This document shows, one piece after another, positions 23,242 to 33,717 of a stretch of DNA of 64,000 bases. The position numbers and the translations under genes are program-made. The notes under the pieces are model-generated. The model searched no databases. It was not told where the DNA came from and saw only the letters and a list, made by a program, of their open reading frames with translations. This DNA is from Vicugna pacos (lineage: Eukaryota > Chordata > Mammalia > Artiodactyla > Camelidae). Within the stretch, counting starts at the first letter, position 1. Each line of letters begins with the position of its first letter. The stretch covers positions 32,536,501 through 32,600,500 of the forward strand of contig NC_132992.1 in the NCBI RefSeq assembly GCF_048564905.1, given 5' to 3'.

Positions 23242-24690
23242 GTAAGAACTAGCTGCTTCCCTTTCCCACCTCCATCCAAACTATGCTGCCCCTGGAGAAA
23301 AGGAATTTAGGAATGGTGAGGAGTTTGGGGAAAGGAAAAACACACAGAGATATCATGATGTAATAAGGTGGGCCATTTCAGATACAGAACACCACATCTC
23401 CTGTTCTCTTTTTATTTCAAGCCAGACCCAAAATCCATGTGGTATAATGTACCAGCTGATAATCCCCACCTCCAACCCAGAAGTTAAGAAAATTGGAGGT
23501 AAATAAGGAGAAATTGTATTCTCTATTTGCTCTTTTGTTTATCTGGCCAAAGGACCATGGGCTATTTGCAAGTCCATCAGTAATGCTTCATTTGAAGAAT
23601 ATTCAGAACCTGTCTTTGCCCAGACAAAGGGGATGCTGGCTCTCCATCCTTAATCACAGGACTTGGTATGGAGACCAGCCTATCTTGGGGATGAACCTAC
23701 ACTCTCATTCTTAGTGAACAGCTCACTACTGGCCACTCAGGATGCATGTGAAGTCGAGACTAAGATGTTAATTATTTGCCTATTAATTGCATTCTCATTG
23801 GGTTATCTTAGACATGAAATTAGGCCTAGGTTTACTCCTCCAATACCTGCCCCATCCCAGCTTCTAATCTAGGAATGACCCTAGACTTAAAGTGTTGGAC
23901 TGATCCAACCTAGCCTGCAAGCATATCTAGTCATTCCCCACCAAGTGACTGTTTTACCAATTGTCCCAATGACACAGGCTAAATGGCCGTATGAAAAGAG
24001 CACTACATTAGCAGTCAGAAGAGCTAGGTCTTAGTTCTGACTTTGTCACTGACTCACTGTGTTACCTGAGCCGGGTTGCTTCACCTCTCTGGGTCTGGGT
24101 TATCGTATCTGAGAAACGAAGGCGTGAAGAATGACTAAAGAAGAGTAGATGGGTTTTATGACGTGTGCCAACATTGATGAACTGAACTACTGCCATGTGT
24201 AGAAGGGAAATGTGCTGGGATAGATTGGTGATGTCTGCACTGGAACCGCTACAGCAGGTGCTGGCCGACCCCAGACTGCGTGGCCACTGCGGTTCCTTCC
24301 AGCACTGACAGTCTCCAATTCTGCAACAACTCTGTCCATTTTCCTTCACTTGCAGGCTGACTGGCATGAGACGGCTACACTCCCTGAAAAAAAACCAAAA
24401 GCCTACAGAGGTACTATCCCCTTGGCTTTCAACTTCTTGGTGGCACAAGTTGACTCACCCCAGCCTTCCTTAAATGGCTGCTACCCAAACTAGTTTTCCC
24501 TTAAAGGCAACGAATCCAGCTTATCCTTCAACCTGGTGGAAAGACAGAAGTCCTAGAGAGTGGAAGCTTATGGTCCCACCTACTCTATATGCTGCTGTAT
24601 AAAGGGATACAGTTATATAGGACCCATTTTTTTTCCCTATGACTAATATACTTTGAAAAGTCTGTTTTGTTCCTTTGACTTTCTTTGCCT
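23242..24690. other. TRDC intron 3 and downstream spacer
   Basis: No coding exon is seen. A MIR-like fragment lies at about 24028-24120 (ctttgtcactgactcactgt). Confidence 0.4.
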
Positions 24691-24692
24691 CC

Positions 24693-24980
24693 AGAAGTAG
24701 AAAGTGGGAGCCATCAGGTTCCCAGCTCCATCCTCCAAGAGGAAAATAGATCCTGGGGGATGGAGAGCAGGGGTCCTGTTACCAAAGCACAAAAGACTCT
24801 GCTCCATCCGGGACTGGATTTGCCCCAAACTTTCTGCTTTTTCTAGCACTTTCCAAGCAAAACTACATTTGACTTCCCTGATACTTACTGTGCAGACGGT
24901 GGGGTTTCTAAAATGTCATCTAAATACTCTTAGAGCTATTAGCAGAGAACAGAATAAAATGCAGAGGAAACGCACATCTC
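24693..24980 (+). other. TRDC: Candidate TRDC exon 4 (3' UTR) with polyadenylation signal
   Basis: A good acceptor (ctttgcctccag, ending about 24693) precedes a stretch that ends in aataaa at 24953-24958. The exon-3 donor requires a downstream untranslated exon, and this is the best acceptor/poly(A) pair in the next 2 kb. A second acceptor, tttttctag, lies near 24846. Not proven: RNA data would settle it. Confidence 0.35.
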
Positions 24981-27508
24981 GCTATTAATTGATTTAACAA
25001 ACGTGAATTAGTCCAAGTTCTAGGCACTAGGCTGAGGGTACAAAGATGAATAAGACATCAGCCTTGCTTTCAAGCAACTCACGGTGCAAGTGTTTTGGAG
25101 GAAGAGCTAGGAATGAGACCCCTAGGTTTTCCCTTAAAAACAATGTCTTTACTGTCTCTCGCCTGCCCATCTGTGCACAGGGAGTTTGAGGTCATCGGAC
25201 CTTTGGTGTTGATGATTTTCTGCCATCTTTCTCTGTCTCTGTTGCATCTATTAAAATGTGTTGTGTGTGCCTTAACTTCTGGCTTTACTCATTGCAGACC
25301 ATGGAGGGAAAAGAAGGGCTGTGAACCACTGGTAGTCAGGCAAAAGCCAAACTGAGCTCATAGGTCCCACCTCAGCTCCCTGTACCCCAAGCCTGCAAGG
25401 CTCCTGCCTGGGGGACCCAGCCCTGGGTTTCCTGCTTTCGCTGCGGCTGCAGCTGCCCCTGCTACGGCGACACCACCACCGCCCCCCTGTGGCCGCCGAG
25501 CTCTGCTCCTCGCACCTCAGCAAAGCCGCAGCTTCTTCCTGCTGCGCGAACCCAGGTAGCAGAGCCTTAGCAACCCAGCATTGCGGTTGCCTGCGCACCC
25601 ATGTGGGGTGTCCAATGGGGCTTTATGAGGTTACCAGTGAAAGATAAAACACTCATGCACAACTCCCCCACCCCGTTGCCATGCGCAGACCCCCGCATCA
25701 TGTCCTCACAGCACAAACCAAAGCAAGGAGGCAGTCGCACGCTGAGTCAGTGGGCTTAAGACAGTCTAGACGGATAAGCCAGGTCCATCCAGGGAAATAT
25801 CTTTTAGTGGAAAAAACCATTAAAAGATTCCACACTTCACCTTGGGTGAAGAATGCCTGTTTCCAAAACATTCACATCTGTTACCCTGGGTCACGTTAGA
25901 ATGTTTCTCTGAGGTTGATAAGAACAAACAGATCACATCTTCATTTTTCAGATGGAAAAAAATATGCTCCCCAAAAACGGAGTGTACCTTGTCCAAAGTC
26001 ATTCAGTGCAGCAGGGATATTGCTCGGACCAGAACCAAGCTATTGGGAGTGCCAGCCTCAAGCTCCTTCTCCAAGAGCACAGCGCACCCCCAAAACAAGG
26101 CAAAGGGGTTGATTTGAAGTTCATCCAGGCTGAACTTCAGGACTGTCTTGTACTTAGCATGTGAATGAGCCAACCTCTAGCCTACTTTGACTCTCAGCAA
26201 AAGGCATCCTAGCATTTCACAGGACTGTGAATTTACTCCACATAAAGTACCCTCCGGAAAAGATTGACAGCAGAAGCCAGCGGGGACCGTGGTTGCTTTC
26301 AGGTGTGGGGACCATCCTACTGCAGATGACAGTGTCCCAGAGATTTCATAGGCAGCATCTCACTTAAGTCCCACAACCACCCCGAGGGAGTCTCATTACA
26401 CATACTCAGCAGGCTGTGGAAGAGAAGCCCCAGAGGCTGAGTCATTTGCCTGAGTCTTTGGCTTCCTGACCCATGTCCTTTCCACCCATCTCTATAGTGA
26501 CTGCTTTTCATCCACCTGTTTTGAAGCCCAGATAAACTGCTGTCCAAACCACAGGCTGATGCAGCCTTCTAGTGCGCAGATGACAGGAAGCGCCCGGAAG
26601 CGCCTCCCCGCCCCCCTGGCTCTGTCATTAACCAGCTCTCTAACCTTGCAAATGTCCCTCACTCCTCTGGACTTCAGTGTTTTTCCTATAAAATAATGTC
26701 TAAGGCATCTACTACTTCTAAGAGTACATCTAGCAGCTCTTAGAGTTTTTTGAAGCCAGAGACATCAGTAGAAGTAGAAGGAGGAGAGGCGGATTCCCAG
26801 GGCTGAGGGTGTATATATTTCACATCACATCGTTGGTTTCCCCTGGAGGTAATTGTCCTCCCTGGAGACACCACTGAGCTCCAAATTCAGGGACTTTGAA
26901 GCTGGGATTCTGGGATTCACAGACAACTTTCTGGGAATATCTCAATGCTCTTCAGTGAAAGGACAATGTTCTCCAAACAAAGTAAGTAAAATGGAGAGCA
27001 TCCAGGAGAAGTAAGGAGGCTGCACAAGAAGATGCAGATGAAGGCATATTGGTAAAACCTTTTTAAGTAAGTGACTTTGTGTCCAATTTGAATTTCAAAA
27101 GGAAAACAGACCAATTCACAATAAAAGATAAATGATGGAGACTAAAGATACTTCTGGTGGGCTCTCCTTAGACTGGCCCTTCATCTGCCCTCTCCTTGTG
27201 CTCCTTCCCAGCACAAGTCAGGCTCTGTACCAGGCACACCTGGCCCTGGGGTCCCTCAGATGCACAGCCTCCTGTCCCCACCACAGGTACTCAGGCAGCA
27301 AGGGCACCCTGAATCAGAAGTAGGGAGATGTCTGCTCTATCTGAAGCCAAGGTGCTCCCCTGGGTGTGATCAGACCTTTTCTTATTTGGCAGACATTATT
27401 AGGGCTCCCCTAAAGGCCAGGATGGACCACAAAACGATGAGGATGAAGGATGCTGTGTCCAAGGATGTGTGCTGCCCTGAGAGGCAGCTCTGCCAGCCTG
27501 TTCCCCGG
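24981..27508. other. Spacer TRDC-TRDV3
   Basis: The stretch holds old MIR/L2-type fragments (24985-25090, 25920-26020, 26325-26470, 26620-26720) and a CpG-rich patch at 25430-25600. No gene is recognised. Confidence 0.45.
25430..25600. other. Isolated CpG-rich patch
   Basis: GC-rich with many CpGs (gctgcggctgcagctgcccc, gctacggcgac, ggccgccgag, tgctgcgcgaaccc). Such patches are often promoters or recent retrocopies of GC-rich exons. A donor-like cag/gtagc follows at about 25553. Neither strand gives a protein I recognise. Confidence 0.5.
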
Positions 27509-27509
27509 G

Positions 27510-27547
27510 GGTTTGTGTGCAGACTTCATGGGACCTGCATCACTGTG
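27510..27547 (-). promoter_or_regulatory. 23-type RSS of TRDV3
   Basis: Read on the minus strand, heptamer cacagtg (27541-27547) directly follows the V exon. A 22-base spacer and nonamer acacaaacc (27510-27518, eight of nine consensus bases) follow. With a 23-base spacer the nonamer would be much worse. Because it faces away from the D/J segments, joining uses inversion, not deletion. Confidence 0.85.
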
Positions 27548-27856
27548 GGTACTCCAGAGCACAGTAGTAAGTGGCACTGTCTTCAGCCCACACTGAGGAG
27601 ATCACCAAGTGGAAAGTTTCCTGGGTCTCATTGTGCTGCACAGAAAACCTACCCTGAGCAAAATCCGCATTAAGGGATTCAGTGTTATCCCTGTACAGGA
27701 CAAACTCAAGGGAAAAACCGGGCCTCATTCGGTACCAGTATAAACCTGGATCTGAGTATTCGGTTTCGAAAGTGCAGGGCAATGTCACCTCACTGCCACT
27801 CGCCACTGTCTGGTCCCGGGACGTCTGGGTCACTTTGGCAGACAGCACACCCTTAC
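27548..27856 (-). CDS. TRDV3: TRDV3 V exon (inverted delta variable gene)
   Basis: The 309-base exon holds the end of the leader and a full V domain. It has the first cysteine (VTLPCTFET), the core tryptophan (LYWYRMRPG), [13 protein letters not shown], and the second cysteine in [12 protein letters not shown]. This matches human TRDV3 ([25 protein letters not shown]). The acceptor on the minus strand is gtcacag before gtaaggg. No stop or frameshift is present, so it looks functional. It lies right of TRDC in reverse orientation, the position of human TRDV3 and mouse Trdv5. It provides antigen-contact loops CDR1 and CDR2 of delta chains. Confidence 0.96.
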
Positions 27857-28092
27857 CTGTGACGGAAGGAAATAAGAACACAGTGAAGTCCTGCACTCCA
27901 CAGGCGCCAGGTCCCACAAAGGACCACCCAGAAGGAACTCACAGGTCAAAGGCAGGAGAAGGACACAGATGAAAATTAAAGGCAGAAAATTGCTGGGAAA
28001 CCCAGTGGGAATGAGAAAGAGACCAAGGTTTGGAAAGTCAGAAAAGGGGAAATGGGTGATACACCGTAAGGGACGTAAACAAGTGTACTTAC

Positions 28093-28129
28093 AGGCAAGC
28101 AAAAGACTGACGCCCACAAGAAGGATCAT
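28093..28129 (-). CDS. TRDV3: TRDV3 leader exon (L-PART1)
   Basis: The minus-strand ATG at 28127-28129 starts MILLVGVSLLLAC, a hydrophobic signal peptide like human MILTVGFSFLF. Donor gtaagt follows (plus-strand 28087-28092). After a 236-base intron it continues in phase with [12 protein letters not shown] in the V exon. It targets the delta chain to the secretory pathway. Confidence 0.93.
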
Positions 28130-28648
28130 CTTTTCATATCAGGGCAGAGGCTGTAGAATAAAACTGGGGTCCTTAAACCTCTGAGACTGTCTCAGGGCTT
28201 CCGACGGGCAGGAGATGGGAGGGAAGTGAGGGGAGATGGCAGCCCTGACAGTCACGTGACTGAATTCACTGTAACTCTGTGAGGCACGTGCTTCCAGCCC
28301 AGGAAATGTTGTTATTGTCTTTCTGGTGCTCAATCCATCTTGAACTAATCCTTTCGTAAAGCATAATAAAAGTGAATTACTTTGGAGAAAAAAAGAAACA
28401 GAACTGCCAGCCCTATGATCACGTACTTTGATATCAAATTGTGAAAATGGCTTATTCTCTGTTTCCATACCCTCTGCTCACACACTGGCCACCAGCCCAC
28501 GATCGCACTTTGAGCAGCTCTGTCACACAGCCCCAGCCCAGCACACACGCTTGTCAGACTCAGTAAATGGAATAAATGAATGAGAACCTTTACCTAGTCC
28601 CTTACTTCTTCGTGAAGAGAGAGAAGAGGGTCGGACAAGGCTGTTTCT
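28130..28648 (-). promoter_or_regulatory. TRDV3 upstream (promoter) region
   Basis: Upstream of the minus-strand start. A 12-base palindrome agtcacgtgact (28250-28261), containing an E-box cacgtg, lies about 120 bases before the ATG. That is where TCR V promoters usually carry their conserved element. No TATA box is evident. Confidence 0.45.
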
Positions 28649-28660
28649 AAAATCTGTCCT

Positions 28661-28817
28661 AGGAGGAGGGTACAGCTCAGCGGTAGAGTGTGTGCTTAGC
28701 ATGCACAAGGCCAGGGGTTCAATCCCCAGTACCTCCACTAAAAATAATAAAAATAATAATTTTTAAATGCATAAATAAACATAATTACCTGCCCCTCCAA
28801 AAAAAATTTTTTTAAAT
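28661..28817 (+). mobile_element. Camelid tRNA-derived SINE with target duplication
   Basis: Same family as the SINE at 20977: tacagctcagcggtagagtg, then gggttcaatccccagtacct, then an AT-rich tail. Flanking repeats aaaatctgtccta (28649-28661) and aaaatccgtctta (28818-28830) differ at two of 13 positions, so it is a fairly young insertion upstream of TRDV3. Confidence 0.88.
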
Positions 28818-29584
28818 AAAATCCGTCTTAGCCCTGAATTCTAGAACTCTTCTCTATCTTTGTTGTTGTGGTTGTTTTGGGGGGGGGTTATAGTTTATAC
28901 AATTTTTTAAAGTTACATTCCATTTATAGTTATTACAAAATATTGAACCCTCCTATTTCTGATGCTTGAGGCTCTGCTGTGATGCTGAGAACACTTACTG
29001 AGCTTTCTTCGGTATGATCTCCATCGCTCCCCTAGACCCTCTGCAGCACACATTTGGCTCCAACTGGAAAATTTCCCGGAGCAGAGCTTCCCAGGGGTTG
29101 CATTGCTATGAGCCGGCTACAGGCATGCTGAGATAGTGCTCAGAGAGCCACTGCGGCCGGGGGCGGCTGGAGACCCTGAGGCCAGCCCCTCCCAGCCACA
29201 TGCCAGACAAACATTGCTTCCTGTACAAGCCAGGGCACGACAGCAGTTGGGAGACACTGCCCTGAAAAGGAGAAGAATGCCTCACTCCCCCAAACCGAGG
29301 AGCGTTTCTAGGAGTACTTCTGGATTTCCTTTGACTCCCTTGTCCCCCACCTCCAGTTCTTCAGGAAGTCCTGACAGTTCCACCAGGAAGTGTGTCTCTG
29401 GTCCATCCATTTCTCTCCACCCCCCACCGCCACCACCTCCTGCCAACACCAACATCTCTTATCAGGACCACGGCCATAACCCCCCTAACTGGTCCTCTTG
29501 CTTCTGCTCTTGCCCCTGGACCATCTCTTCTCCAGGTCTTTATAAAATGGAAACCAGATGATGCCAGCGGGACCTCGTTTCCTG

Positions 29585-29675
29585 GGCCCGTAACGTAGTG
29601 TACCTGCGCGCGGCCGGGCCGCTGCCTCCTGTCCATCCCCTGCCCCCGCCGCCCCCGCACGCGCTCTCCTGCCTC
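29585..29675. other. Short CpG-rich patch
   Basis: Dense CpG (cccgtaacgtag, ctgcgcgcggccgggccgct, cccgcacgcgctct). It lies between TRDV3 and the CTCF motifs and could be a promoter of a non-coding transcript or part of the boundary element. No gene is recognised. Confidence 0.45.
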
Positions 29676-29920
29676 TCTCACGCCCCTTCAGCTGCTGCAC
29701 CTTCCTTCTGCTCCTCTGTCTGCCTCCCTTGTCTGGCTGCCTGGAACTCTACTTCCAGTTTTTCACAAATCTCAGCTCAAAGAGGCTTTCCTGGCAGGTA
29801 AATTAGTCGCTTGCCCACTCAATGTCACCCACGATTACACTTCTGTCTTACTTTCTCTCACAGCACTGAAGTCATCGGGTTTATACATGAGTATAATTTG
29901 TCTTTACTGTCTCACCCTGT

Positions 29921-29944
29921 ACACACACACACACACACACACAC
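29921..29944. repeat. (AC)12 microsatellite
   Basis: Uninterrupted ac dinucleotides. Confidence 0.97.
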
Positions 29945-30177
29945 ATGCACCTCCATCAAGTAAGCTCCAGGAAGGCAAGGCCTTGTTTACTTGTTTATCT
30001 TTTCACTGATATGCCCCAACCCCTAGGTCTGTGTCTGCCACCTAACTGAAAATCAGTAAATATTTGTGAACAAAAGAATGCAACTTTCTCCAGTTAGAAA
30101 CTCACCATTGGCGTGGATAACGTCACCAAATGTAGCAAATAAAATTGCAGGACCTCCAATTGAGTCTGCATTTCAAA

Positions 30178-30365
30178 TAAACAACAAAAAAAATTTTTTT
30201 AGTAGCACAGGGAACTATATTCAATTTCTCATAACAACATATCATGGAAAAGAATCTGAAATACATATATATGTACATGTATAACTGAATCGCTTTGCTG
30301 AACACCTGAAGCTAACATTGTAAGTCACCTATACTTCAATGAAAGAGAAAATCTGAAAAAAAAAG
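30178..30365 (+). mobile_element. L1 3' end fragment
   Basis: Shares gcacagggaactatattcaa and the following L1 3' UTR with the other copies, ending in an A-rich tail. Strongly 5' truncated. Confidence 0.75.
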
Positions 30366-30607
30366 GAATTTGGTAATATTTGGGACATACCATATTTGAA
30401 AATATTTATACTGAAAAGGTATTCACTGTTTATCTGAATTCAAACGCTGTTGAGCATTTTGTGTTTTATCTGGAAAACTTAGTCATGAAGACCACCGAAA
30501 GTGCACACCAGGAAGTCTGAAGCCCCAGCCCGGACATCCCCAGGCCCCTGGATGTGGAAGGGGAAGATTCGGCACTGCTGCCAAGTGAACAGATGCCACC
30601 AGGCCTG

Positions 30608-30623
30608 CACTGCCCCCTGGCGG
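30608..30623 (-). promoter_or_regulatory. CTCF-type insulator motif 1
   Basis: On the minus strand it reads ccgccagggggcagtg, matching 12 of 13 positions of the classic CTCF core. It lies between the TRD genes and the TRAJ array, where the human BEAD-1 insulator, a CTCF element, is known. The motif is seen; binding is inferred. Confidence 0.65.
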
Positions 30624-31094
30624 CAGGGGTCCCGTCTCAAAGGCACCAGCCCCACTGCCGGGGGTTGGCCACTTCGGAACTGCCAGGTCTCCGACAGTGA
30701 TGGGCTCTGGCAGCCCCCACTCAGTCTCCAGGCGTCTGTCCCTGTTCTAGTGGTGTGGCCAGGCGTGGTATTTACAAGAGCCGAGCGTTCCCTTCCTGAT
30801 CTAGGCAGTAACAGTGTTCAGATTAAACCGCTGCTCCTCTTCTGACAGCCCAAGCCCAGTTACATCTGCCCACTCAAGAGCAGAGGGGAGGGTTTCAGAG
30901 ACCCTCACACGGAGGGACACGCCCTCACCTCAATTCCCGTGGAAGGTTCAGACCCAGAGACCTCCTCGAGGCGGCACAATTACGACTCTCCCCTCCACTG
31001 TGTCCTTCCAACGTTCCTTGAAAGGCAGCCGTTCAGGAAAAGCACTTCTCAGAACTGCAGCACAGTGTCCTGGTTCTGGATAGAACCAGTACAG

Positions 31095-31335
31095 AACAGT
31101 GGGGTTCTGGAGCCAGGCTGCCTGGGTTCCTATCCTCTCTGGCGTTTACTTGTTGTGTGACCTTAAACACGACCCAACTCCTCCAAGCCTCAATTTCTCC
31201 ATCTGTAAGATGGAGATGATAGTGATAATGGCTTTTTCACAGGACAGTTGGAAAATTAGATGAAATAAGACACGCAATACACCCGGTAAGGGATCTCGGC
31301 ATGTTAGGCAGGCATTGCTGCTTCTGTCATCAATT
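31095..31335 (+). repeat. MIR-type SINE
   Basis: Typical MIR order: ctggagccaggctgcctggg, then tgtgaccttaaacacg, then catctgtaagatggagatga. Confidence 0.75.
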
Positions 31336-31953
31336 TTATTAAATAGACTGATGAACAAGGTTCCTGAGAGCGCAAGTCTCATCAAAGACATTCAGAGATA
31401 AGATGCTGAGTAAATCTAAAAAATAAGGTTATGAAATCTGGCAAAAAACATGTCGTACCAATAGATGGCCCCCAAAAAGTGACGCATATCTTTAATTCGC
31501 TGTCACTGCAGCAAGCACATCACAGAGCTCTGAGCTCCCCTGAGACCTGAGCTGGCTGCGCTCACCCCAAACCCCACAGAGCGCTGGAAGCATGAGAAGT
31601 GATCCTTCTAACCCACTGCCCTATGTCTTCCCAAGGCTGCAACAGGTTTGTTCATGGCAGACCACAATGTAGCCCCAAAGTGACCCCCAAAGTTTCAGGC
31701 TAAGAGAGACTCTCGATATTTAATGACCTATTACAGACGTACTGCCCTTGAACTTCCCTACTCCATGTCTCTTGAACCTACTGGTATCTGCAGCTCAGCA
31801 GCTCCCCAGGGCAGTGGTGCCTTAGATTGCCTTTCATTAGCCAGAAATCATCACTCAGCAGGGGCCCTCAGAGCTGGTGGGGCCCCAGGGGTTTGGTAAA
31901 CAAGTCACTCTTGTCCCACAGCTTGGATTTTGATCCCCATCATCCTCTAATTC

Positions 31954-32537
31954 GAAAAGGTACATGCACCCCCATGTTCATAGCAGCACTATTTACAATA
32001 GCTTAGACATGGAAACAACCTAAATGTCCATGGACAGATGACTGGATGAAGAAGCTGTGGTATATTTATACAATGGAATACTATTTGGCCATAAAAAATG
32101 ATAAAATAATGCCATTTGGAACAACATGGATGGACCTGGAAATCATCATAGTAAATGAAGTAAGCTAGAAAGAGAAAGAAAAATACAACATGATGTCACT
32201 TCTGTGTGAAATTAAAAAAAAAGACACAAATGAAGTTATTTACAAAACAGAAACAGACATAGAAAACAAACTTATGGTTACCAGGGTGGGAAAAGGGGTA
32301 GGAAGGGATAAATTAGGAGTTCCAGATCTGCAGATATTAACTGCTATATATAAAATAAATAAACAAGAAGTTTCTTCTGTACAGCACAGGGAACTATATT
32401 CAATATCTTGTAGTGACTTATAATGAAAAAGAATATGAAAATGAATATATGTACGCATATGTATGACTGAAACATTATGCTGTACACCAGAAATTAACAC
32501 AGCATTGTAAACTGACTATACTTCAATTTTAAAAAGA
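31954..32537 (+). mobile_element. 5'-truncated L1 tail
   Basis: Last part of L1 ORF2 (gttcatagcagcactattta, atggaataca-like phrases, aacatggatggacctggaaa) and the 3' UTR with an A-rich end. Truncated and non-coding. It directly precedes CTCF motif 2. Confidence 0.87.
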
Positions 32538-33500
32538 GAAAAAAGCGGGACTTTTCTCCCAGTTTCCTGAGGTGTTTTTGACCTTATAGCGCCCCCTGCT
32601 GCTCTCATCAGCCCATCTCCGTAAATAGGTCATACTAGAGGTTGGCAGAAAACAGGTCAGGGGAGGAAAATATTCTTTGTTCACAACTTAAGTCAAAGTT
32701 GCTGCTCCTGTTCCCCCGTCCCCTTTCAACCCTGACACTGGCAGCTGCTCCTCTGTTGGCCCAAAGGGCCCATCTCACCCCCTCAGAGCACTATCTCCAA
32801 GGACATGAGAAGCAGCCTGCAAGGGTAAATGGGCACTCCCCTGTCAACCAAAAGCCTGGCGCAACAGTAACAGACACAGGGAAATTTCTTTGGATGTATA
32901 TGGACAAGCCCAACTCTTTTTTATGGAAGAACAGAAACGTGATTTAAAGGGGAAAGCTTAGGAACATTTGACTGCAATGATGGGAGTGAGTGCTCTAGAG
33001 AAAGGGTTTCTGCATCACTTTCTTCCTGCACCACATTCCATTCCAGGACCCCCCCGGGACAGACCTGGGCTGATGGATAAGAGGAAGCATGCCAGGGAGG
33101 GATCGAGGTCCAGCAGACATCTTCCACCCCCAGGACCTCTGTTTGGGGGAAAGCTCTTACTGAAGGCTCTTTGGCAAGAGCGAGGATAAAGAATGCTACC
33201 ATAGCTTGTTACCCAAAGCCAGCATTGGAAGGAAAGCTGTGAAGAAGAGATACTCCATGGTGTTACCGCTGCCCCCTCTGGAGCAGCCTGCGGAAAGAAC
33301 AACCTTGGTCCAACCAGGTCAGTGATTCCTTTTGTGATGGGGCTGTGTGGGACCTGGCCTGGCCTTTGCCAACCAGATTTCTCAAGACATCTGTAGGATC
33401 TTCTCTCCAATTATTCTCCAGGCACGGAGGGCAAACACACAGGTTACATCTCACTTACCAAGGGCTAGCAATTGGTAGTAGCTGTCTGGAGCACATTTTT
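32538..33500. other. Spacer with CTCF motif 2
   Basis: Apart from the CTCF motif at 32588-32601, no gene or clear repeat is seen. Confidence 0.4.
32588..32601 (-). promoter_or_regulatory. CTCF-type insulator motif 2
   Basis: On the minus strand it reads cagcagggggcgct, 12 of 13 core CTCF positions when the preceding g is included. It has the same orientation as motif 1 and lies 2.3 kb before TRAJ61. In mouse, CTCF binds at TEA and helps loop to the alpha enhancer, so this is a plausible counterpart. Confidence 0.65.
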
Positions 33501-33515
33501 AAGAAGGATTGTGAA

Positions 33516-33702
33516 CTATACGTAAAATGGATAAACAGCAAGTTTATACTGTAGAGCACGGGGAACCACATTCAGTATCTTGTAATAACCTATACAGTGC
33601 AAAAGGATCTGAAAGAACAGATACACGTGTATAACTGAGTCACTATGCTGTACACCTGAAACTAACACAATACTGTAATATCAACTATACTCCAGTTACA
33701 AA
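33516..33702 (+). mobile_element. Short L1 3' end with target duplication
   Basis: L1 3' UTR tail (atgctgtacacctgaaacta) flanked by aagaaggattgtgaa (33501-33515) and aagaaggactgtgaa (33703-33717), one mismatch. Severely truncated. Confidence 0.82.
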
Positions 33703-33717
33703 AAGAAGGACTGTGAA

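Larger units (their letters stand above)
28831..30177. other. Spacer TRDV3-BEAD region
   Basis: It includes a C-rich stretch (29330-29460), a CpG-rich patch (29585-29675) and an (AC)12 repeat (29921-29944). Overlapping open frames on both strands at 29136-29800 reflect base composition. No protein is recognised. Confidence 0.4.
30366..31953. other. Boundary-region spacer
   Basis: Contains the first CTCF motif (30608-30623) and a MIR fragment (31095-31335, plus sense). No gene is recognised. Confidence 0.45.

Noticed and set aside
33268-33282. CTCF-like ctgccccctctgg (reverse)
   Set aside because: Only about nine of 13 positions fit, well below the two sites reported.
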